The notes beneath the pieces are model-generated. The model had not been told where the DNA came from, did not search any database, and saw only the letters and a program-made list of their open reading frames with translations. Of a DNA stretch of 62,227 nucleotides, positions 48,625-56,828 are shown piece by piece. Made by a program: the position numbers and the translations under genes. Location: the NCBI GenBank assembly GCA_963558655.1, contig CAUWHJ010000018.1, forward strand, positions 1 to 62,227, written 5' to 3'. This stretch comes from UMGS1590 sp963558655 (GTDB taxonomy: Bacteria > Bacillota > Peptococcia > Peptococcales > Peptococcaceae). Every line of letters starts with the position of its first letter. The first letter of the stretch is position 1.

Positions 48625-51003
48625 ATGTATCAAGTTGTAAAGCGCGATAGCAGTATTGTGGCGTTTGATCTGAGTAAAATTACGGCAGCCATAAAAAAAG
48701 CCTTTGATGCTTGCCAGAGAGAATATACAGACGATATTATTGATTTGTTGGGGTTGCGAGTGACTGCTGATTTTGAACCAAAGGTTAAAGATCATCTGAT
48801 TCAAGTTGAGGATATTCAGGACAGCGTGGAAAGCATTCTCAGCCAAAGCGGATACGCAGATGTCGCCAAGGCGTATATCCTCTATCGTCAAAAACATGAA
48901 ACTATGCGTAATGTGTCATCAACAATTTTGGACTATAAGGAATTGGTCAACAGCTATGTCAATGTAGAAGACTGGCGTGTAAAAGAAAATTCTACGGTTA
49001 CTTATTCCGTAGGCGGGCTGATTCTTTCAAACTCCGGGGCCATTACGGCAAACTACTGGCTCAGTGAAATTTATGACAAAGAAGTAGCCGATGCACACAG
49101 AAATGGGGACATCCATCTGCATGACCTTTCGATGCTGACTGGCTACTGCGCTGGTTGGAGCCTTAAACAGCTGATTCGCGAAGGCCTTGGTGGTATTCCT
49201 GGGAAGATTACTTCTGCGCCAGCGAAACATTTGGCTACGCTTTGCAACCAAATGGTCAATTTCCTTGGCATCATGCAGAATGAATGGGCAGGGGCGCAGG
49301 CGTTTTCTTCCTTTGATACTTACTTGGCGCCATTTGTTAAAATTGACAATCTGACCTACGAACAAACAAAGAAATGTATTGAAAGCTTCATCTATGGTGT
49401 CAATACGCCAAGCCGTTGGGGAACGCAGGCACCATTCTCTAATATTACTCTCGACTGGACAGTACCGGACGATTTGAAAGATATGCCAGCCATTGTTGGT
49501 GGTAAGGATATGGATTTCACCTATGGCGATTGCAAGCGTGAAATGGATATGGTCAATAAAGCCTTTATTGAGGTGATGATTGAAGGGGACGCTCAGGGGC
49601 GTGGTTTCCAATATCCAATCCCAACCTATTCGATTACCAAAGATTTCGACTGGTCGGACACTGAAAACAACCGTTTGCTCTTTGAAATGACGGCAAAATA
49701 TGGTACGCCTTATTTCTCCAACTACATCAACAGCGATATGCAGCCAAGCGATGTGCGTAGTATGTGCTGCCGTCTCCGTCTTGATTTGCGTGAATTACGC
49801 AAGAAAAGCGGCGGCTTCTTTGGCAGCGGGGAAAGTACCGGCTCGGTAGGTGTTGTTACCATCAACTTGCCACGTATTGCATATTTATCAAAAGATGTCG
49901 ATGAATTCTATGCACGTCTCGATCATCTCATGGACGTTGCAGCACGTTCGTTAAAGACCAAGCGTACGGTTATTAGCAATCTTTTGGAAGCTGGGCTTTA
50001 TCCATACACCAAACGTTACTTGGGGAACTTTGACAATCATTTTTCAACCATTGGTCTCATTGGTATGAATGAAGTTGGTATTAATGCTTGTTGGTTGCGT
50101 AAAGATTTAACCCATCCAGAAACGCAGAAATTTGCGAAGGAAGTGCTCACCCATATGCGTGACCGCCTTTCTGATTACCAGGAAATGTATGGTGACCTCT
50201 ATAATCTTGAAGCAACACCTGCGGAATCCACTACTTATCGTTTTGCAAAACACGATCGCAAGCGTTATCCAGACATTATTACCGCAGCTAAAGAAGGGGA
50301 TACGCCTTACTACACCAACAGCTCACATCTGCCTGTTGGCTATACGGAAGATATTTTCTCTGCTTTGGATATTCAGGACGAGTTGCAAACGCTGTACACG
50401 TCCGGCACGGTTTTCCATGCTTTCTTAGGCGAAAAACTGCCAGATTGGAAAGCAGCTGCAAATCTTGTGCGTAAGATTGCTGAAAACTATGAACTGCCAT
50501 ATTATACCTTGTCGCCAACCTATTCGGTTTGCAAAGACCATGGCTATCTTGCAGGCGAACAGTTCACTTGCCCATATTGCGGCAATAGAACGGAGGTTTA
50601 CAGCCGCATTACTGGCTACTATCGTCCGGTTCAAAACTGGAATGATGGTAAAACGCAGGAATATAAAGACCGCAAGATGTATGATATTTCTAAGAGCCGT
50701 TTTGTTCTTAAAGTTAAAGGCAGCGATCTTGGTATTACGGAAGGCAAAGAGGAGGCGCAAAGCAAAAACGCGCCACAAGAAGCCTTGCTTTTCACCACGC
50801 GTACTTGTCCAAATTGCCAGATTGCCATTCGTGCACTCGATCAGGCAGGGATTTCCTATACGCGTATCTATGCAGAAGAGGAACCTGCGCTCGCTAAACA
50901 ATATGGCATTGTTGCTGCACCAACGTTGGTGTTACCAGATGGTAAACAGTTGGCGGGGGCATCGACCATTGTTGGTCATGTGCGTACTGCGGCGCACGTA
51001 TAA
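48625..51003 (+). CDS. nrdD: Class III ribonucleotide reductase NrdD fused to a C-terminal redoxin-like domain
   Basis: A 792-residue anaerobic RNR that makes deoxynucleotides with a glycyl radical. Residues 1-95 are an ATP-cone (VVKRDSSIVAFDLSKITAAIKKAF). The barrel follows. The zinc ribbon near residue 645 has CPYCG, and RITGYYRP (about 660) carries the radical Gly, in the style of Thermotoga NrdD. After a linker, the last 75 residues form a glutaredoxin/NrdH-like domain with LLFTTRTCPNC (CxxC active site) and the cis-Pro AAPTLVLPDG. Family members normally stop before this. ATG 48625 follows AGAGGAC. Confidence 0.92.
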   Translation: MYQVVKRDSSIVAFDLSKITAAIKKAFDACQREYTDDIIDLLGLRVTADFEPKVKDHLIQVEDIQDSVESILSQSGYADVAKAYILYRQKHETMRNVSSTILDYKELVNSYVNVEDWRVKENSTVTYSVGGLILSNSGAITANYWLSEIYDKEVADAHRNGDIHLHDLSMLTGYCAGWSLKQLIREGLGGIPGKITSAPAKHLATLCNQMVNFLGIMQNEWAGAQAFSSFDTYLAPFVKIDNLTYEQTKKCIESFIYGVNTPSRWGTQAPFSNITLDWTVPDDLKDMPAIVGGKDMDFTYGDCKREMDMVNKAFIEVMIEGDAQGRGFQYPIPTYSITKDFDWSDTENNRLLFEMTAKYGTPYFSNYINSDMQPSDVRSMCCRLRLDLRELRKKSGGFFGSGESTGSVGVVTINLPRIAYLSKDVDEFYARLDHLMDVAARSLKTKRTVISNLLEAGLYPYTKRYLGNFDNHFSTIGLIGMNEVGINACWLRKDLTHPETQKFAKEVLTHMRDRLSDYQEMYGDLYNLEATPAESTTYRFAKHDRKRYPDIITAAKEGDTPYYTNSSHLPVGYTEDIFSALDIQDELQTLYTSGTVFHAFLGEKLPDWKAAANLVRKIAENYELPYYTLSPTYSVCKDHGYLAGEQFTCPYCGNRTEVYSRITGYYRPVQNWNDGKTQEYKDRKMYDISKSRFVLKVKGSDLGITEGKEEAQSKNAPQEALLFTTRTCPNCQIAIRALDQAGISYTRIYAEEEPALAKQYGIVAAPTLVLPDGKQLAGASTIVGHVRTAAHV

Positions 51004-51014
51004 AGGAGTTGCAT

Positions 51015-51818
51015 ATGAACCAGTTGCAAATGACCATTGCTTTGGTTCGTGACACAGGAAAGGCGCTGATGGAGCGCCTTTCTTCTGTGCCATTGAATGT
51101 GCGTTGTAAAGAGAACAATCATCAAAATCTGGTGACGGATCAAGATGTTTGGGTGCAGGAAACTTTGAAACGTGGTTTGGCAAAAATTGCACCTGAGGCA
51201 GATTTTTTTGCAGAGGAACAACCTAACCATGCGCCGCAAGGCTTGACATGGTTTATTGATCCGATTGATGGAACAACGAATTTTATTGCCATGCGGCGCC
51301 ATTTTGCGATTTGTGTGGCTCTTTATCAGGAAATCACACCATTGTTCGGTGTGGTATATGATGTTGCGGCTGACCGTTGCTATTATGCACTGGCAGGTGA
51401 AACGGCTTATGTGAACGAATGTCCGTTGTCAAAACGACAGCCTGTGGCGTTGGAAGATATTCTTTTTGATGCCAGCCTGCCAACATTGAATGGCCTGTCT
51501 CATCGTGCTGGACGGCCGTTGTATCAGTTTAGTGCTGCTACGCGCGGTCATCGCGCGCTGGGGTCTGCCAGTTTGGCCATGTGCCATATTGCAGAAGGAA
51601 CCTTGGATGCTTATATGTCCTCCAGACTCTACCCTTGGGATTATGCAGCCAGCCGAGTGATTATGGAAGCCTGTGGCGGTGTGTTCCTTTCACTGTACGA
51701 TGAGCCGCTCTTTACCACCGAAAAAGCTGCCGTGCTGTGTTGCGGTGATGCTGCTTTGGCGGCACGCATAGCACCTTTTTTGCGTGGCGAAGAGACGCTG
51801 GAGATGCTTCTTTCTTAA
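51015..51818 (+). CDS. Inositol monophosphatase-family phosphatase
   Basis: A 267-residue metal-dependent sugar/nucleotide phosphatase. The metal motifs are EEQ (residues about 70), WFIDPIDGTTNF, and PWDYAASRVIMEACGG. Members include inositol-1-phosphatase and CysQ-like nucleotidases; specificity cannot be read. ATG 51015 follows AAAGGAG; TTG 51009 sits in that ribosome site. It lies 11 bases after nrdD and is followed by a terminator. Confidence 0.87.
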   Translation: MNQLQMTIALVRDTGKALMERLSSVPLNVRCKENNHQNLVTDQDVWVQETLKRGLAKIAPEADFFAEEQPNHAPQGLTWFIDPIDGTTNFIAMRRHFAICVALYQEITPLFGVVYDVAADRCYYALAGETAYVNECPLSKRQPVALEDILFDASLPTLNGLSHRAGRPLYQFSAATRGHRALGSASLAMCHIAEGTLDAYMSSRLYPWDYAASRVIMEACGGVFLSLYDEPLFTTEKAAVLCCGDAALAARIAPFLRGEETLEMLLS

Positions 51819-51857
51819 AAAATTGCGCTCTGTCGATTATTGACAGGGCGCAATTTT
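51816..51857 (+). terminator. Intrinsic terminator
   Basis: AAAAATTGCGCtCTGTC pairs with GACAGgGCGCAATTTTT around a short loop (GATTAT region), with a T tract. Confidence 0.9.
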
Positions 51858-51886
51858 TTGTGCGTGCGGGGGATATATGCTATACT
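51858..51886 (+). promoter_or_regulatory. Promoter of the AEC transporter
   Basis: TTGTGC (51858-51863), 17 bases, TATACT (51881-51886), with TGC just before the -10 box. Confidence 0.72.
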
Positions 51887-51919
51887 GAAAACAGTGGGGC
51901 ACATAAGGGAGGGAGCCGT

Positions 51920-52843
51920 TTGGATTCGTTTTTGATTATCTTGGAGCAGTTGATTGCGTTTTTTCTCATGATGCTTCTTGGCTACATAGCTGCTAAGAAA
52001 AAGATTACGACACGAGAATTTCTTGATCGTATGGCTACGCTGATCATGAAGTTGTTGCTGCCAATCATGATTTTCGCCAATATGATGAATGGCACCAGTC
52101 GCGCTCAGTTGGCAGAAGATTTACCCGCTCTTTTTATGGTGGCAGGTATTTATGGTTCGTTGATTGTGATATTTGCTTTGCTTGCTAAAGTGTTGCGTTT
52201 GCCAAAAGATCGTGCACAGATTTTTCAAGCGGTGTTTATTTTTGGAAACGTGGGCTTTATTGGTTTGCCGTTGATGCTTAGCGTAAGTCCGGTGCACGGC
52301 GGCATTTATAGTGCGTTGCTCAGTATCATTGATCAAAGCTTGTTTTGGACCTATGGTCTTTATTTGACCACACCGAGCGGAAAAAGTACGCATTTTGATT
52401 GGCGCAATTTTATCAATCCGGCCGTATGTGGCATTGCGCTCGCTATTGTGTTATTGCTTTTTGATGTGCAAATTCCGTCGATTATTGAAAACGGTTTATT
52501 AAAAATCGGCAGCGCGGCAACACCAATGTCGCTCATTTATATGGGTGGCCTGCTTTGTTTCTGCCATTGGACACCGGTTTTGCGGCAAAAAGAATTATAT
52601 ATTGGCATTGCCGTAAAGATGCTTTTGTTTCCATTGCTCTATTTCGCTGTTGTCAGCCAAGCTGTCAGCAATACAGATATGACACACACGCTTTCCATTG
52701 TGGCAGGTTTGCCAACGATGGTGGCAGTTGCTATGTTTGCACAATCCACGCGTAAAGAGGGCGATTATGCGCTGGGAACGGTATTGGCAACTACTGTCGC
52801 CAGCCTTGTGACGTTGAGTATTGTTGCCTATGTTATTTTTTGA
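51920..52843 (+). CDS. AEC-family transporter (auxin efflux carrier-like)
   Basis: A 307-residue membrane protein with ten hydrophobic helices in two halves, each of about five. FLMMLLGYIAAKKK at the start and FGNVGFIGLPLMLSV in the first half are typical of the AEC family, exporters of malate, malonate and related organic acids. TTG 51920 follows AAGGGAGGGAG; no nearby ATG fits. It is the last host gene before the prophage. Confidence 0.87.
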   Translation: MDSFLIILEQLIAFFLMMLLGYIAAKKKITTREFLDRMATLIMKLLLPIMIFANMMNGTSRAQLAEDLPALFMVAGIYGSLIVIFALLAKVLRLPKDRAQIFQAVFIFGNVGFIGLPLMLSVSPVHGGIYSALLSIIDQSLFWTYGLYLTTPSGKSTHFDWRNFINPAVCGIALAIVLLLFDVQIPSIIENGLLKIGSAATPMSLIYMGGLLCFCHWTPVLRQKELYIGIAVKMLLFPLLYFAVVSQAVSNTDMTHTLSIVAGLPTMVAVAMFAQSTRKEGDYALGTVLATTVASLVTLSIVAYVIF

Positions 52844-52849
52844 AAGATG

Positions 52850-52880
52850 AACAGACAGCCATGGTGGGCTGTCTGTTTTT
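52850..52880 (+). terminator. Intrinsic terminator
   Basis: ACAGACAGCC (52851-52860) pairs perfectly with GGCTGTCTGT (52867-52876), followed by five T. It ends the AEC gene next to the prophage edge. Confidence 0.93.
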
Positions 52881-52893
52881 ATATAAAAGCATC

Positions 52894-52905
52894 ATATAGC
52901 TATAT
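52894..52905. repeat. Palindrome at the integrase stop, candidate attL core
   Basis: ATATAGCTATAT is a perfect palindrome 14 bases after the host terminator and overlapping the integrase stop. Its place at the host/phage border fits an attachment site, but no second copy is available to test this. Confidence 0.35.
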
Positions 52906-53982
52906 AGAGCGGTTTGGAGTGTCTGTGTAGTGAATTATGTAGTGATTTTCTTCCAGAGCATCTATGGCGGCGTGCTTGTTTGAGTTGCTTTCTGCATAAT
53001 GCTCCAGTGTTGTTGTTGCAGATTTGTGACCGAGGCGGTCGATGACGTCCTGAATCGGTACGCCTGCATTTAGCAAGTCAGTTGCGTGGATGTGGCGGAA
53101 ATTATGGAGCTTTGAATGAGGAAGCCCTGATTTCTTTTCAATGCTTTTCATCCACCTACTTGGTTCAACTTCGCCAAACGGGAAGATGCGTTGGTTGGTT
53201 GCAAATGGTCGTAGTGCTTCTATGGCATCAGCGGTTTCTTTGTCGATTCCTACAACTCGGTAAGATTTGTTTTTCGGTGAACCTATTATTTTTTTCCCGT
53301 TTGTATCTCGTTTTAGTGCCTTTTCGATTTTAATAACTTGTTTGTCATGGTCAAACATTGACCACTCGAGGCCAAGAATCTCGCCCCTTCTCATACCTGT
53401 TACATAAGCAACGCGGAAGAAAGGGTATAGGTATGGGCGCTCGTCTTCTTTACACGCTTCTAGGAACGTTGCAACTTGCTCTGGTGTCCAGATGACCCAG
53501 TCTTTATTTATTTCACGTTCATCTGGGGTCGCTGGTAGCACGCACAAGTTGAACGGGTTTCGCGCTATAGCTTCAAGTTTAACCGCATGATCAAAGACAA
53601 GCGATACCTTGCAGATGACCATGTTTGGATGAGCGAGCTTTGGAACTAGGCTATTGATGAATTTCTGAACATCCGTAACGCTAATGGTGGCGATGTTCTT
53701 ATTTCGCCATGATTCTGGAACATGTTTTGCCAGAACTTTTGTCGTTGAATAATAGGTTGTTCCGGCAACACTGTTTTCGTAAGCTTCTAAAAAGAAATCT
53801 TCAACACGCTGATATGTCCATATCTGCTGACGTTTCCCTTTGGAGATGATGGCAGCTTCATAGGCTTTGGCTTCTTTTTTGCTTTTGAAACCTCGTTTCT
53901 GAGCGATGCGCTGACCATCCATATAGACGGCGACACGGTAACGCACTTGGCCGTTCTTGAGCTTATAGCTGTCGATAGCCAT
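52900..53982 (-). CDS. Phage tyrosine integrase
   Basis: A 360-residue tyrosine recombinase. An AP2-like N-terminal arm-binding domain (SYKLKNGQVRYRVAVYMDGQ) is followed by a SAM-like core-binding domain and the catalytic domain. Catalytic residues are R in YVTGMRRGEILGLEW, H-x-x-R in KLHNFRHIHATDLL, H in RLGHKSATTTLEHYAE and Tyr in the same block. ATG 53982 follows AAGGACGGTGATT. The frame is open to 54120, but that extension lacks integrase features. Confidence 0.93.
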   Translation of the reverse strand: MAIDSYKLKNGQVRYRVAVYMDGQRIAQKRGFKSKKEAKAYEAAIISKGKRQQIWTYQRVEDFFLEAYENSVAGTTYYSTTKVLAKHVPESWRNKNIATISVTDVQKFINSLVPKLAHPNMVICKVSLVFDHAVKLEAIARNPFNLCVLPATPDEREINKDWVIWTPEQVATFLEACKEDERPYLYPFFRVAYVTGMRRGEILGLEWSMFDHDKQVIKIEKALKRDTNGKKIIGSPKNKSYRVVGIDKETADAIEALRPFATNQRIFPFGEVEPSRWMKSIEKKSGLPHSKLHNFRHIHATDLLNAGVPIQDVIDRLGHKSATTTLEHYAESNSNKHAAIDALEENHYIIHYTDTPNRSI

Positions 53983-54049
53983 AGCAATCACCGTCCTTTG
54001 ATTGTTGTTTCCTTTGCAATGGGTTATAATGTTGATATGCGATAAGCAT
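53963..54049 (-). CDS. Candidate 28-residue ORF overlapping the integrase start
   Basis: On the minus strand AAAGGAGAAATACCC precedes an ATG at 54049, giving MLIAYQHYNPLQRK and further polar residues to a TAA at 53963, 20 bases inside the integrase gene in another frame. Its ribosome site is stronger than that of the integrase, so it may act as a leader for coupled translation. Confidence 0.45.
   Translation of the reverse strand: MLIAYQHYNPLQRKQQSKDGDCYGYRQL
54002..54030 (+). promoter_or_regulatory. Plus-strand promoter opposite the integrase leader
   Basis: TTGTTG (54002-54007), 17 bases, consensus TATAAT (54025-54030). It points away from the integrase start region and toward the terminator at 54198. 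Confidence 0.65.
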
Positions 54050-54232
54050 GGGTATTTCTCCTTTCTATATGATATATGTTTTCCTGTTAGGCGTCTTTTA
54101 TTTACACCTCCGTTATTCACAAGGTAAACAGTTGATTTTTTGCTTGCTTATCGCTACACTAATGATAGGGTGATTCACTTTCCACTTCATCCTTTTGCCC
54201 CTAGGAACTGCCATTCCTAGGGGTTGTTTTTT
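54037..54232 (+). ncRNA. Candidate ~195-base plus-strand transcript between integrase and repressor
   Basis: It is bounded by the promoter at 54002 and a strong terminator (54198-54232). It runs antisense to the possible integrase leader. It also contains an ORF at 54048-54173 for a hydrophobic 41-residue peptide (MGISPFYMIYVFLLG and on), without a ribosome site. It could be a small antisense RNA, or a messenger for a membrane peptide. Confidence 0.45.
54198..54232 (+). terminator. Intrinsic terminator in the phage control region
   Basis: CCCCTAGGAA (54198-54207) and TTCCTAGGGG (54214-54223) pair perfectly around a 6-base loop, followed by TTGTTTTTT. It has no gene upstream on its strand. 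Confidence 0.88.
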
Positions 54233-54293
54233 ACCCTGATACCTTAGTTTGCGATTTGCACACGTTTCCGTGCTGATGTGCTATAATAGCCAT

Positions 54294-54390
54294 GGATTCG
54301 TGTTATTGTTGTTGTAGTAGATGATACATGTTGTTTAACCTCTTGGGTTTTGCATTTTTCCCCTTTGCAAATCCGAAGAGGTTATTTTTT
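54294..54390 (+). ncRNA. Candidate ~100-base RNA converging on the repressor gene
   Basis: TGC plus consensus TATAAT (54282-54287) would start transcription near 54294. It ends in a terminator where AACCTCTT, TTGCA and their complements form a long stem (54337-54381) followed by TTATTTTTT. The 3' end lies 27 bases from the repressor stop on the other strand. No credible peptide is encoded. Confidence 0.45.
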
Positions 54391-54416
54391 GTGCTTTTTC
54401 ATGGTTTTCATCTCCA

Positions 54417-55085
54417 TTATTTGTTAAAGAAATTGTGTTGGAATCCCACTGCTAAACCTACGATATGCACATCGTTTATTTCAGCTCCTGTTTTTATGAT
54501 TGGGTCAATATCGTTGTTTTCTGATATTAGCTGTACGACACTTCGCACGCGATCCCAATAAAATCGTTTTAGTTGAAATTCGTCTTCTCCAATTCGTATA
54601 GCTGCTATTTGCCCATTTTCGACAATATTTGTTTCCTTTATGAATACAATATCGCCATCCTGAATATGAGCACCAATCATACTATCTCCTTCTGCAATTA
54701 AACAAAAATCCGCATCTAAATCATGATCTGGATAGATGTATGCTTCTACATGGCCGTCAGAATACAATGGATTACCGCAAGCTATTTTTCCTAATAATGG
54801 TAGTTTTTTCTTCTTCGGAGTAGGTCCATAATTATTCGATTGAGATTCGACTTCATCAATAATATCAAATCGTGATGGATTGTCTGTTTCTCCGCGAATA
54901 TAAGCAACTGTTGTGTTTAGTGCGTCTGCAATAGAAAGAAGTGTGTCATAGCGTGGATCAAAATTGCTATTCATTACATTGCTAATAGTAGATTTTGATA
55001 CGCCGGATTTTTTGGATAGCTCAGCTTGATTGAGATGTTGTTCGTACATCAGATTTTTGATTCTTAAAATTGATTGTTTGTCCAT
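54417..55085 (-). CDS. Phage CI-type repressor, S24 peptidase
   Basis: A 222-residue repressor. Residues 5-65 are an XRE-type HTH (NQAELSKKSGVSKSTISNVM). The C-terminal half is a LexA/CI peptidase: the catalytic Ser in LIAEGDSMIGAHI, Lys in EFQLKRFYW, and an ACGN cleavage site near residue 101. RecA-stimulated self-cleavage would induce the phage in DNA damage. ATG 55085 follows GGAGGTGAA; the frame extends to 55100. It reads left toward the integrase. Confidence 0.93.
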   Translation of the reverse strand: MDKQSILRIKNLMYEQHLNQAELSKKSGVSKSTISNVMNSNFDPRYDTLLSIADALNTTVAYIRGETDNPSRFDIIDEVESQSNNYGPTPKKKKLPLLGKIACGNPLYSDGHVEAYIYPDHDLDADFCLIAEGDSMIGAHIQDGDIVFIKETNIVENGQIAAIRIGEDEFQLKRFYWDRVRSVVQLISENNDIDPIIKTGAEINDVHIVGLAVGFQHNFFNK

Positions 55086-55107
55086 TTTATTCACCTCCAT
55101 AGCAATA

Positions 55108-55193
55108 ATTATACAATATGAATCAATAAATTAAAATAAATTTGAACAATGTTGAATAAATTGGTTGACATGTTCAATATACTGGACTAAAAT
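55108..55193. promoter_or_regulatory. Divergent promoters and operators of the lysis/lysogeny switch
   Basis: Rightward: TTGACA (55165-55170), 17 bases, TAAAAT (55188-55193). Leftward: TATAAT complement at 55108-55113 for the repressor. Two palindrome-like sites, TTGAACAATGTTGAA (55142-55156) and TTGACATGTTCAA (55165-55177), are centred about 22 bases apart. The second covers the rightward -35 box, so repressor binding would shut off the early operon. Confidence 0.75.
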
Positions 55194-55224
55194 AAAAACG
55201 TGGAAAAGAGAGGGAGGTGGTTTA

Positions 55225-55470
55225 ATGAAAATAATGACAAAGTGTGGACTTCAAATTACTGCCTTGTTGAATGAACGTGGTATGACAAAAAAGGCTTTGG
55301 CAAGCTATTTAGGAATTTCTGTTCAATCTCTCTATAATAAAATGTATGGAATGCAGTTGTTTACTCAGGATGAGATCTTAAAAATCAAGGCATTGTTTAA
55401 TCTGTCGCCAGAACAATTAGATGATATTTTTTTCTGCACAAAATCCAGTTTACTGGACATAGTTGGATAA
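55225..55470 (+). CDS. Cro-like small HTH protein
   Basis: An 81-residue protein with a Cro/CI-type HTH (LLNERGMTKKALASYLGISV). It is the first gene of the rightward operon, behind GGGAGGTGG. In this position it is probably a Cro-like repressor of the lysogenic promoter; this is inferred from place, not from a family match. Confidence 0.75.
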   Translation: MKIMTKCGLQITALLNERGMTKKALASYLGISVQSLYNKMYGMQLFTQDEILKIKALFNLSPEQLDDIFFCTKSSLLDIVG

Positions 55471-55501
55471 ACTGGACGACTTGCTTTAATGGGAGGATAA
55501 A

Positions 55502-56281
55502 ATGAACGAGCTAATCAAAATCAATTACGACAGCGAACGCCCAACAGTAAATGGCCGTGACCTGCATGATGCGCTTCAAGTAAAAACAGCTTACAAGGAT
55601 TGGTTTCCAAGAATGTGTGAGTATGGTTTTGCCGAAGGAAAAGACTATTGCTCATTTTTGAGCGTTAGGTCTGACGGGCTTCCCGGCAAAAAAGCAACTA
55701 ACCATCAACTCACAATTGAAATGGCGAAAGAAATCTGCATGATTCAGAGAAACGAAATAGGCAAGAAGTTTAGACGCTATTTCATTGAAGTAGAAGAGCA
55801 GTGGAACTCTCCAGAAGCCATTATGGCAAGAGCCTTACGCATTGCAAATAAAGAGCTTGAAGCGTTGGAACGCGAAAGTTCTGAACTAAAGTGGACTATT
55901 GCTATCCAGAATCAACAAATCGCAGAGATGCAGCCAAAGGCCAGCTATTACGACCTTGTGTTAAACAGCAAAGACCTTGTGTCTATCTCGGCGATTGCCA
56001 AGGATTATGGCTGGAGTGCTAGAAGGCTTAACGAGTATCTACATGAAAAAGGCGTGCAGTATCGTCAAGGTAAGATTTGGTTGCTTTATCAGAAATACGC
56101 TGAGAAAGGATACACCAATACAAAGACGCATAACTACCTGGACAATAAAGGAGAAACGCATACGGCGGTGCATACGCATTGGACGCAAGCAGGGCGGTTG
56201 TTTATCTATGATCTGCTGAAATCAGATGGTATTTTGCCGATGGTTGAACGGGCAGAAGCTAAGCGAGAAGCTATTGTTTAA
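55502..56281 (+). CDS. Phage antirepressor, AntA/AntB plus KilAC domains
   Basis: A 259-residue protein. The N-terminal AntA/AntB domain has TVNGRDLHDALQVKTAYKDW and later EICMIQRNEIGKKFRRYFIEVE. A short coiled coil (about residues 108-135) is followed by a KilAC/ANT C-terminal domain (SAIAKDYGWSARRLNEYLHE and HTHWTQAGRLFIYDLL). Such proteins interfere with the phage repressor or respond to it. Ribosome site GGGAGGAT. Confidence 0.92.
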   Translation: MNELIKINYDSERPTVNGRDLHDALQVKTAYKDWFPRMCEYGFAEGKDYCSFLSVRSDGLPGKKATNHQLTIEMAKEICMIQRNEIGKKFRRYFIEVEEQWNSPEAIMARALRIANKELEALERESSELKWTIAIQNQQIAEMQPKASYYDLVLNSKDLVSISAIAKDYGWSARRLNEYLHEKGVQYRQGKIWLLYQKYAEKGYTNTKTHNYLDNKGETHTAVHTHWTQAGRLFIYDLLKSDGILPMVERAEAKREAIV

Positions 56282-56311
56282 CGGTCTATAACATAACGGA
56301 GGTGTGGGGGA

Positions 56312-56569
56312 ATGACGCAGATAGAAAAGCGTGACATTGTAAAGCGTTTGAAGGCGCAAATTTGGTATATCAATCGCCAAGATGAATTTGAAAAGATGCA
56401 GCAAGCACTCCACGAGCTGGCAGGCATGACGGAGTTGCTGGTGGCACTGGACATCTATACGAGCTATGATTTGGACGTTGACCGCATTGTATCGGCTAAC
56501 GTGTTGTTTCCAGATGATACGGCAACGCTGACGATCTACCGCATTGATGAGGAAAGGTCGGTGTGTTGA
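56312..56569 (+). CDS. Small hypothetical phage protein
   Basis: An 85-residue, mixed alpha/beta protein (MTQIEKRDIVKRLKAQIW start) with no motif I recognise. It lies in a chain of tightly packed early phage genes, behind GGAGGTG. Confidence 0.65.
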   Translation: MTQIEKRDIVKRLKAQIWYINRQDEFEKMQQALHELAGMTELLVALDIYTSYDLDVDRIVSANVLFPDDTATLTIYRIDEERSVC

Positions 56570-56570
56570 T

Positions 56571-56828
56571 ATGGCTGTAAATGTGACAGATGTAATTCTG
56601 GACGCCGTTCGTGAGGAAATCCGCGAGGTTGTGAAGGAAGAGCGTGAGACGAAACGCCGGCTGATGCCTGAGAAGGAAGTATTGGCATGGTTGGGGCTGA
56701 AAGACGCACGAACGCTCAGAGATTGGGTGCATAACGGCATGAAGTGCTACCAGCTAAGCCAGAGGTTACGGTTCTACGACCCAGATGACGTTGAAGAATT
56801 TATCAAATCAGGGTGTGATGTATGTTGA
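56571..56828 (+). CDS. Small HTH (excisionase-like) DNA-binding protein
   Basis: An 85-residue protein. The first half is an acidic helix; residues 38-80 (EKEVLAWLGLKDARTLRDWV and RLRFYDPDDVEEFIKSG) match the helix-turn-helix 17/excisionase type that binds DNA. Function may be excision or transcriptional control. It starts one base after the previous stop region and overlaps the next gene by 7 bases. Confidence 0.75.
   Translation: MAVNVTDVILDAVREEIREVVKEERETKRRLMPEKEVLAWLGLKDARTLRDWVHNGMKCYQLSQRLRFYDPDDVEEFIKSGCDVC

Noticed and set aside
54048..54173. Type I toxin-like hydrophobic peptide as a firm gene
   Set aside because: There is no ribosome site and no match to known toxin families; kept only as a possibility inside the candidate RNA.
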